From a virus, in the IMG/VR virus record IMGVR_UViG_3300042545_001134, positions 182,600 through 246,599 of that record: a stretch of DNA of 64,000 nucleotides, one strand, 5' to 3'. Below, one piece after another: positions 49,301 to 54,955 of the stretch. The stretch's first letter is position 1; every line of letters begins with the position of its first letter. The notes beneath the pieces are model-generated. The model was not told the DNA's origin. It did no database searches and saw nothing but the letters and a program-made list of their open reading frames with translations. The position numbers were made by a program, and so were the translations under genes.

Positions 49301-51201
49301 GATGTATCTTGGTACGTATATATTGGTTCAGGTCGACCTAAGAATGTGTTATCACTCCATCTTGCTGAGTTCTGCTCACTGATTTTTAAGTCATATGGTG
49401 GAAACCACATAACTCTACCTCCGTTGTTACCTCTTTCACAGTAAGGTAAATCATTATATGTGAATCCAGGGGTGTTTGATGTTTTCCATGCCAAGTTCTC
49501 AATTGAGAACATATATTTTTTTGCATAAAATCCATCTCCGGGAGGTCCTTTTTTAATGTTTGTTGAAACCCCTTCAAAATTTCTATCACCATCTGACATA
49601 GGTGCAATGTTCAAGTTCCATGGGGTTGACATCACACTATCATCGAATTTACGGATATTACCCGTTCTCTTCATGGTATCTGAATAGTTAAAGTAAGACC
49701 TATCTTTTGTCCACACTCTACAATATTCTATACCGGTGTTTTCTTTTGTGTATTTGTCAACATATTGAATTGCGGAACCTCTTGATAACATTGTTTCACC
49801 TTCTCTGAACACTCTACTTGTTTGGTCAATAACATTACCAACGTGAGTACGAGACGCCATGCCGTCATTCGGCATAGAATCAAGGAGTTCCTGTGTTTTA
49901 CCTAAAATCGAATCTTCTCTAAAACCATATTTTGTTGATAGAGAATCAACATGTGATGTTTGTTCTCTTGAATATGTTGTTTCCGACCTTTCACCAAAGA
50001 AACCGGTACGTGGAATTTTTGTTTCATTTGGTGATAAATTATATTCTTTTGAATTACGACTAATCCATGTTAGTTTAGTACTTAGTGTACCTCCTTCACT
50101 TATATTTCTTTGTCTTTCAAATAAAGATGTCTGAACAGGGTCAAACATCATACCCATATAGTAACTACCTTTTACCATATTGTTATTTGCGTCAGACATT
50201 GTCATCTTAACATCTTCACTTCTATCATCACCAATATATGCAACACCTTTTGGTGCCTCTAACCCTAAAAGAGATTTAACTCCTTGAGCAAATTGACTAA
50301 TGTTGTTAAAAAGTTTTGAAGACTGTTGTGACCTTGCAGTAGTCGTGTAGTTTGGTGCGTATTTCGAATATGATAAGTTGTCAAACAAAGTTTGTTTTTG
50401 ACCATCACCCATATATTCAATCATCAAATCAGAAGGTTTTCTTGAAACCTTTGGTCTTCTTTGAATTCCAATTAATGAACCTAACGCACCTGTAATATCT
50501 TGTAGAATTGCCCCACCTTCAGTTCTTGGTGTTGGTCTATTTTCAATTGGGTTTTGTGGGTTAGATAAATAATCACCCGGTATTTCACTAAACGGGAATT
50601 CGACACCCGCAACGGTTTGTAGAAAATCTATCCCCTTACCTAATAATGTCTTGGCGACCGTAATTTTATAATTCTTTTCAATTAACGGTTCTCTACCTGT
50701 AACGATATTGATTGCCGTTGCTGTGTTTCCATTTATTGCATCCGCAATTCTAACTCTACCTAATGTGGCCGCAGTTAAATTTTGTGTAATCCTCGCAAAA
50801 ACGGGACCGTCTCTATTTTCACGTATGTTTAATGCCGCGAATTTCATTAACTGCGATTCATTATCGTAGTTACTGTTAGACATAATACCAAATAAACTAC
50901 TTATATCTCCTCTTGTAAAATAGGGGTATAAATTTAAATTGGCACTTCTTGGTATTGTATTAATATTTTCAGTTACAAAGTAACTTACAGGTTTAAAAAT
51001 GTTTGTATTTTTAATCTGTAATAAATCATTTGCACGGTTTGTGTCGACCGCACCTGGGTCAACATTGGCTAAATTACTTAGAGTCTGAACACTATAGTTT
51101 GCCGCAGTAAATGTTTGGGGACCAAATGGACGTTGTAACGTCTTTGATATTAAGAAGTCCCTGAATGTCGATGTACTACTAAAATCTAAATAACTTGGCA
51201 T
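46393..51201 (-). CDS. Large tail/baseplate structural protein, unassigned
   Basis: A 1602-aa protein beginning MPSYLDFSSTSTFRDFLISK. About residue 1040-1080 is a Pro-rich hinge (EPEKPKPTPPPTIVTRIEPD). It is followed by a compact region with GDTIPIKG and VCVLRIGDFYHSKIIIRDVN, then a strand-rich stretch ending GGQGLSRPVERLQNALSSNF. This looks like the beta-barrel part of a tube-initiator or hub protein. The C-terminal 300 residues are helical and Lys-rich. It lies between the tape-measure candidate and the gp53/hub genes, where T4 has gp48 and gp54, which start the tail tube on the baseplate. An exact octamer with extended flanks lies 12 bases upstream. Confidence 0.6.
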   Translation of the reverse strand: MPSYLDFSSTSTFRDFLISKTLQRPFGPQTFTAANYSVQTLSNLANVDPGAVDTNRANDLLQIKNTNIFKPVSYFVTENINTIPRSANLNLYPYFTRGDISSLFGIMSNSNYDNESQLMKFAALNIRENRDGPVFARITQNLTAATLGRVRIADAINGNTATAINIVTGREPLIEKNYKITVAKTLLGKGIDFLQTVAGVEFPFSEIPGDYLSNPQNPIENRPTPRTEGGAILQDITGALGSLIGIQRRPKVSRKPSDLMIEYMGDGQKQTLFDNLSYSKYAPNYTTTARSQQSSKLFNNISQFAQGVKSLLGLEAPKGVAYIGDDRSEDVKMTMSDANNNMVKGSYYMGMMFDPVQTSLFERQRNISEGGTLSTKLTWISRNSKEYNLSPNETKIPRTGFFGERSETTYSREQTSHVDSLSTKYGFREDSILGKTQELLDSMPNDGMASRTHVGNVIDQTSRVFREGETMLSRGSAIQYVDKYTKENTGIEYCRVWTKDRSYFNYSDTMKRTGNIRKFDDSVMSTPWNLNIAPMSDGDRNFEGVSTNIKKGPPGDGFYAKKYMFSIENLAWKTSNTPGFTYNDLPYCERGNNGGRVMWFPPYDLKISEQNSARWSDNTFLGRPEPIYTYQDTSRTGTLSFKVVVDHPSILNLLVREHFKNMSDEESENYINAFFAGCEELDFYSLIRRYTYLDSDDITLIKMFLEKGKDPEVIKKYKTIIEPVVNTDQSGGSANANNGKNEGFKCVLKYDNDIPGPRFQSVEVDTPYGQLFEPFYIQKTGHTAALDTALRSITGITQTAQVLKEREYVFGKTGTTIDNAAVLYQTNLLDGYFETAKKEYEKFTGGTATLKEMISGGTVQRIYLTVESSCSSVASELYNENLALRRSSSIIKEFFKNISKDGTVPKEFKWVKSIGIAENKNLSENDKVIISKGKPIVIKKEYKLSDFGWTDNTGSVVIDSANYGENFTGPSPDSQCRGKEFITVKSLKIHAPVAFFCRQSTAEVKYHIEPEKPKPTPPPTIVTRIEPDGETTLYPPTKKPAIDPMKRIIMKTLSECFYFKKLEEDSPVAFKSLKEKLKYFHPGFHSTTPEGLNSRLTFMLQCIRPGDTIPIKGIADDADLNARNTSFGPPPVCVLRIGDFYHSKIIIRDVNITYDDSPWDLNPEGIGVQPMIANITCQIAFIGGQGLSRPVERLQNALSSNFFANTEMYDERSIPTNETIGGVDAKEFTKDFLEKLLSDLPKQKETPETQNTNEISEGKWIGTFITPSSTMDFTPLLKPVFDNTDNYFKKYETTYNKMIKRYGQDIGTLLFTDTYRTIKQYDVYTTTSTSPGKTLSLVGLYKKNNELPILMRGVKSAMIAQLDNTDLSLMFGLDKVLTPPKLAKSNEYLKPLITKIVEDKLNELIDTNPFSEFESVRDSLIKSLDYVNFLVKFGKDTMVKDEDVTEAVLSGYTYDLLYNEYSSCIDYIEKNTPKMFIDLTSTINFNTPTIGSIEFERIMTVFLQEKVNEIVKVYENDQTIFPENIRKKIRNKIEDFVEELKDKDFKFSKFKDRKNSKKITFSFTTTNLSTDATFNEESKKVHSDNVEVTDKLNYYKSNKDKK

Positions 51202-51213
51202 TTATTGTTTTAC

Positions 51214-51221
51214 TATAAATA
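51214..51221 (-). promoter_or_regulatory. TATTTATA octamer upstream of the 1602-aa tail gene
   Basis: Exact octamer on the coding strand, 12 bases before the ATG, in the context AAATCTCTATTTATAGTA. Confidence 0.5.
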
Positions 51222-51241
51222 GAGATTTACTTATTTTATGT

Positions 51242-53158
51242 TTATGATTGACTAGTATAATCTCTTGGACTAGTTCCATTTAAAAATTCGTCAATTGCTT
51301 CGGGTCTTCTAACAAGATATCTTGACCATTCATCCATAATCGTATCACTCTTAATATTAAGTGTAACTTCTGTTTTATTGGATTGTGGTTCAGTTGTTGT
51401 TGCCGGTGTATTTGTTGTCGGTGTTGAATTGTTAACAGGTACTGATTGTTGTGGTGTTGATTTAGAACCATACATTCCAACGTCAGTTGCCATTTTAATT
51501 GTTTTGTCCACCACGTCAATATTTGCGTTTTTTGCACCAGTTTTTGAACTCTCGTTCATTTCTTTCGCAGTTTTTGAAAGGTAATCTGAGACACCTTTTG
51601 TTTCCGCATCAATGGCAGCACCTGCAATTCTCGCTTCACGAGCAAATCTAACTCTCAAAATACCTAAAATTTCAGCGACATTCAACGCCATATTTTGAGT
51701 TTGAGTAAATTGTTCTTTTGCGATTTGTTCAGTTGACATTTCTTCAAATGCCTTTTGATTTGCCAATAATGCATCCGCTTCAACTTTGGTTAGAGTATCT
51801 AAAGCAATTCTCTGAGCTCCACCAAATTCTTTTGATATAGAGGAAACGTCAATAACCATTTTACCACCTTCCATTCTTGAGATGTTGGTTAAGAATTCTT
51901 TCTCTTTTTCATCTAACGCAAATCCTTTTGACATAAGAGCAGTTGATGCGGACTGTCTTTCGGATGCCTTAATAGAAGTTTTACTTAATTCTTCCATTGT
52001 CATTCCGAATTGCTCAGCCATCGCTTTTGCCTTTCTTAAATTAACTCCTGTTATTTCAAAACGACCTTGTTCTTGGTTGTAAGTTGCTAATGAACCTGCA
52101 GCGCCTATTATTGCATCCTGTATTCCTCCAACATCATTTGTTGCGTTATACATCATTTTAAGTGGGTCGTTAAAATCACCAATTGCACCACCTATTGCTT
52201 GTAAATTTGCCGTTAAATCAATTGCTTGGTCTGGGTCAAATAATTTTTCAGCCAAATCAAAGGTATTCTGCATGTTAAATTTGAATTGAACTGATTGTTG
52301 AACCATTTTGGTTAAACCTTGAACCCCATTTTGAAAACCGTATTGGTTTATTTTAGATAAATTCGTATTTACCTCAGATACAACCTTTCTAGAGTTTAAA
52401 CCTAAAACCATAGATGATTTACCCGCCTCGTTAATTTGTTCTAACGCATCTCCCGCTCCTATACCAATTTCATTGAAGTTGTTTAGATATTGTGGAAGGT
52501 CCTGTAAGTTACCAATGAACGCTCTTGATGTAACCGCCCCCTTTTCAAAAACATCAGCACCAACCATCGCCATATTACCCATGTCTTGTGACACTTGCAT
52601 GGTAGTTGACGCTAATTCATCGAAACTATATCCCATACCTGCAACCGCGGGCATGGCTTCAAAAATATTATCCCTATAATCTCTCGATAGTTGGCCCGCC
52701 ATTCCTAATTTGGCGTTTACTTCGTTTCTTAATTTAACTTCGTTAGTAAGAACGTCCGTTATTTGTTTACCGGCAAATTCTAAGGATTTAAAAATTGAGT
52801 CACCGAGTAATGAGGTTATACCTCCACCCAGACCACCTCTAATTGTTTTTACAATATCAGTAACCTCAAGTTTTTCATTATCAGCCAATGACGCTGAAGC
52901 GGGTAGACTTTGAGAACCAGCTAATCTTTCAACAAAATCGCCACCTGTTTTTGATGCGGCTTTACCAAAACTATATTTATCGCCACCACTATTAGAACCA
53001 GTACCCCGACCAATAAAACCTTGGGCAAATTGAGACTGCTCGCTACTTGACAATGGATTACCTCCATTTAATTTTTTAGCATATGCCTCCGATTGAGTAT
53101 CAGAATGATTTAACTTTCTTGAGTCTTCACCTACTTTTTTCCAATCAATTGTTGCCAT
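51242..53158 (-). CDS. Tape-measure-like protein (T4 gp29 position)
   Basis: A 638-aa, largely helical protein rich in Ala, Gly, Ser and Gln, with small-residue repeats and hydrophobic helices (for example GGGITSLLGDSIFKSLEFAG near 105-125 and GGIQDAIIGAAGSL near 345-360). This is typical of tape-measure or hub-lysis-tip proteins threaded through the tail tube. T4 gp29 is 590 aa. The strongest support is gene order: tube, tail-assembly gene with overlapping frame, then this gene. The N-terminal about 60 residues and the Thr/Pro/Gln-rich region near 575-605 look disordered. An octamer ends 3 bases before its ATG. Confidence 0.7.
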   Translation of the reverse strand: MATIDWKKVGEDSRKLNHSDTQSEAYAKKLNGGNPLSSSEQSQFAQGFIGRGTGSNSGGDKYSFGKAASKTGGDFVERLAGSQSLPASASLADNEKLEVTDIVKTIRGGLGGGITSLLGDSIFKSLEFAGKQITDVLTNEVKLRNEVNAKLGMAGQLSRDYRDNIFEAMPAVAGMGYSFDELASTTMQVSQDMGNMAMVGADVFEKGAVTSRAFIGNLQDLPQYLNNFNEIGIGAGDALEQINEAGKSSMVLGLNSRKVVSEVNTNLSKINQYGFQNGVQGLTKMVQQSVQFKFNMQNTFDLAEKLFDPDQAIDLTANLQAIGGAIGDFNDPLKMMYNATNDVGGIQDAIIGAAGSLATYNQEQGRFEITGVNLRKAKAMAEQFGMTMEELSKTSIKASERQSASTALMSKGFALDEKEKEFLTNISRMEGGKMVIDVSSISKEFGGAQRIALDTLTKVEADALLANQKAFEEMSTEQIAKEQFTQTQNMALNVAEILGILRVRFAREARIAGAAIDAETKGVSDYLSKTAKEMNESSKTGAKNANIDVVDKTIKMATDVGMYGSKSTPQQSVPVNNSTPTTNTPATTTEPQSNKTEVTLNIKSDTIMDEWSRYLVRRPEAIDEFLNGTSPRDYTSQS

Positions 53159-53161
53159 ACC

Positions 53162-53169
53162 TATAAATA
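53162..53169 (-). promoter_or_regulatory. TATTTATA octamer upstream of the tape-measure gene
   Basis: Exact octamer on the coding strand, 3 bases before the ATG and 2 bases after the stop of the +1-frame extension, in the context TCTATTTATAGGTATG. At this spacing a transcript starting downstream of a -10 box would begin inside the gene. Confidence 0.5.
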
Positions 53170-53171
53170 GA

Positions 53172-53321
53172 TTAATTTGTATTTTCTATATCCATAAGAT
53201 ACTTTATATAGTATCTTCGAACATAGATAGGCATACCCATAATATCCCCATAAGAGAACCCTCTTTTGACTAAAAATAAAATTTCGTCTAACTGACCTTT
53301 CTTATAATCCGTAGAAAGGGC
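53172..53321 (-). CDS. Overlapping +1-frame extension of the gp26-like gene (candidate programmed frameshift product)
   Basis: Beyond a T6 run at 53328-53323 the frame +1 to the gp26-like gene stays open for 49 codons to a TAA at 53174-53172. It reads ALSTDYKKGQLDEI... and contains GFSYGDIMGMPIYVRR followed by a Tyr/Lys-rich helix. This has the look of the C-terminal part of tail assembly chaperones, with a helix, a Met-Pro turn and an Arg-Arg segment. There is no ATG at its beginning. A peptidyl-tRNA-Phe on TTT (53325-53323) could slip forward to TTC, giving a 292-aa fusion. Location between tube and tape-measure genes fits the G/GT arrangement of other phages. A -2 shift would give the same frame. 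Not experimentally shown; a sequencing error is the main alternative. Confidence 0.6.
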   Translation of the reverse strand, partial: ALSTDYKKGQLDEILFLVKRGFSYGDIMGMPIYVRRYYIKYLMDIENTN

Positions 53322-54051
53322 GAAAAAACCCAACCCCGAACCCAATTTCAATTTGGGTAATATCTCCAGACGGGGTATTAATTGTTTGGGTTAAATTCAC
53401 ACCCGGTTTATTTTCTTCTACAAACTTTCTAAAATCTTGAGAGTCTTTGATTGGTAATCTATCAACAAAATTGTGAGTATTCATTAAATCCTTATTTCCC
53501 TCAACGGATTTAATCATCATCTCAAGTTTTTTTGTGATGATAGGTGCAACCCCATTACCATTCCAACTTGTTTCAATATCTTTTAATTCTTTTTCTTGTT
53601 TTGAGGTCAAAAATTTAAAAGTAATATTAACCTTACTTTTTTCCATATGATATGGATATTCACCATTTGAATCCGCAACTAACGTAAAGTCTTTATATTT
53701 TAATTCACTTAAATCGATATCAACAGTAAACTCTTTTTCTGTTTTTGGGTCGATTGTTGTGTATTTGTATATTGAACCGAACGCGGTATTTCGTAAGAAA
53801 ATTAATATCGCCTGTTTATCTTCTTCACATAATTCATCAGTATTGAAGTCTTTATCTAAAACTTTTCTTTTGAGTAGTTCTTCGAGCATTTTATTACTTG
53901 CCAGTAAATTTGCCGATGATAGGATATTTTCATCAGATGCGGTTAAATACGCGATTCTTAATGATTTCTTACCACTTGGGTAATGAATACCTCTTGAAGG
54001 TAATTCTACAACATCATATGATATTGTTGGGTCGATTCTAAATTCTTCCAT
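53302..54051 (-). CDS. gp26-like baseplate/tail assembly protein, probable tail assembly chaperone
   Basis: The 249-aa product shows the outline of the T4 gp26-type baseplate family. It begins with VELPSRGIHYPSGKKSLRIA, then YLTASDENILSS (the L-T-x-x-D-E-x-I-L motif), KVLDKDFNTDELCEEDKQAIL and RNTAFGSIYKYT. It lies between the tail tube and tape-measure genes, where tail assembly chaperones are encoded in many phages. Its last codons include TTT TTT before a stop seven codons further, and a second frame continues past it. The C-terminal 45 residues (VNLTQTINTPSGDITQIEIG...) are beta-like. A hub-assembly or chaperone role is inferred from family resemblance and order. Confidence 0.72.
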   Translation of the reverse strand: MEEFRIDPTISYDVVELPSRGIHYPSGKKSLRIAYLTASDENILSSANLLASNKMLEELLKRKVLDKDFNTDELCEEDKQAILIFLRNTAFGSIYKYTTIDPKTEKEFTVDIDLSELKYKDFTLVADSNGEYPYHMEKSKVNITFKFLTSKQEKELKDIETSWNGNGVAPIITKKLEMMIKSVEGNKDLMNTHNFVDRLPIKDSQDFRKFVEENKPGVNLTQTINTPSGDITQIEIGFGVGFFRPFYGL

Positions 54052-54103
54052 AAATGTGTTTTATTATAACTATACTATTATACAAAACTTATTATAAAAA
54101 GTA

Positions 54104-54128
54104 AAGGTCTCCCTTGTGAGGAGACCTT
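54104..54128 (-). terminator. Hairpin terminator downstream of the tail tube gene
   Basis: A perfect 9-bp stem (AAGGTCTCC / GGAGACCTT) with a 7-base loop; on the minus strand it is followed by TACTTTTT. It sits 32 bases after the tube stop and would limit read-through from the abundant tube message into the gp26-like gene. Confidence 0.8.
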
Positions 54129-54160
54129 CATATTGACAGATTCTATATTTTTTATTTCTA

Positions 54161-54649
54161 TTAGTAAACTTGGATACATCTATCCATACGTAAAGACGCA
54201 GTGATAGTTGCGATATCGTCTCTTGAGTAATCAAGTTCATTGAAGTTCAAGTCAGTCAAGAATGTACCTTGAAGAATCCATTTTTCAACCACAACACCCG
54301 TTGGGTCTAACATCTCCAATTCGATGTCTTTCTTATAACCCGCAGCGTAACCCATACGACCCGTAACAGACTCAGCGTGAAGACGGAACCATTCCATCAA
54401 TGCCTGTGACGCAGAAGGACCAATAGGGTCTTTAAACGTTACTCTTAATTCGTTCCACTCAAAACGTCCCGCAACATAAGTTGAGGTATTGATGAACGGA
54501 ATCGCAACTGAATTGATTTTTGCACTTGGTCTAGCCGCTGATGACACATACCATTCGTTGATACCCAATGAAGAAGGGAATCTAAGTATGAATCGGTTAA
54601 CTCTTTTCGGTTCGTAAGGAACCGGCATTTTCATTAATAAATCTGCCAT
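54161..54649 (-). CDS. gp19: Tail tube protein, T4 gp19-like
   Basis: The 162-aa protein is almost the same length as T4 gp19 (163 aa) and has its pattern: an N-terminal arm (PYEPKRVNRFILRFPSSLGI), a central segment with WNELRVTFKDPIGPSASQAL, and the closing strand pair ILQGTFLTDLNFNELDYSRD...ITASLRMDRC. This fold, shared with Hcp and gpV-type tube proteins, stacks as hexamers to form the inner tail tube. It follows the sheath gene as in T4, separated by a 306-base regulatory-looking gap, and has its own terminator. The leader is unusually long (octamer 44 bases before the ATG). Confidence 0.93.
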   Translation of the reverse strand: MADLLMKMPVPYEPKRVNRFILRFPSSLGINEWYVSSAARPSAKINSVAIPFINTSTYVAGRFEWNELRVTFKDPIGPSASQALMEWFRLHAESVTGRMGYAAGYKKDIELEMLDPTGVVVEKWILQGTFLTDLNFNELDYSRDDIATITASLRMDRCIQVY

Positions 54650-54693
54650 GTCTATATTTTTGTTTTAGTTTTTTTTTGGTTATTCTTCTTACT

Positions 54694-54701
54694 TATAAAT
54701 A
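54694..54701 (-). promoter_or_regulatory. TATTTATA octamer upstream of the tail tube gene
   Basis: Exact octamer on the coding strand, 44 bases before the ATG (the longest spacing seen), in the context GGCATATTTATAAGTAAG. Confidence 0.5.
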
Positions 54702-54773
54702 TGCCTATCTTGAAAAAATAAAAAATTTCAACGTAGGCCTTTTTTATTTGGTTTTTTTTTCGTATTTTTTCCC

Positions 54774-54866
54774 TATACTAGTATAAATACTGGAACTGGA
54801 TTTAAAGATTTAATAAATAAATCTAGAAATATAATACTAGTTCTAGTATACTAGATATAATACTGG
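54774..54866. repeat. Palindromic and direct TACTAG/TACTGG repeats upstream of the tube gene
   Basis: TATACTAGTATA (54774-54785) is a perfect 12-base palindrome. ATACTAG-TT-CTAGTAT (54834-54849) is a perfect inverted repeat and CTAGTATACTAG (54843-54854) another palindrome. The 20-base strings starting at 54774 and 54847 agree at 16 positions and both end in AATACTGG, so there are also direct repeats 73 bases apart. This arrangement is typical of multiple binding sites for a dimeric DNA-binding protein. Confidence 0.55.
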
Positions 54867-54920
54867 GTAAAATATACAAATATTTTTTTTATACTTTTTG
54901 GTTCCTCGTGGAACATATAA

Positions 54921-54944
54921 ATGGGAGAGGTTACCCCCTCCCAT
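54921..54944 (-). terminator. Hairpin terminator downstream of the tail sheath gene
   Basis: On the minus strand ATGGGAGGGG pairs with CCTCTCCCAT (10 bp, one G-U) around a GTAA tetraloop, followed by the weaker T-rich TTATATG. It begins 12 bases after the sheath stop. Confidence 0.75.
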
Positions 54945-54955
54945 CTTTATTTTCA

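Larger units (their letters stand above)
54650..54955 (-). promoter_or_regulatory. Non-coding gap between tail sheath and tail tube genes, with octamer and palindromes
   Basis: No gene is seen in these 306 very AT-rich bases. On the minus strand they hold, in order, the sheath terminator (54944-54921), a GTTCC/GGAAC hairpin (54914-54901), a cluster of palindromes built from TACTAG (54774-54866), homopolymer A/T runs, and an exact TATTTATA octamer at 54701-54694, 44 bases before the tube ATG. The extra length and repeats suggest dedicated regulation of the highly expressed tube gene. Confidence 0.5.
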
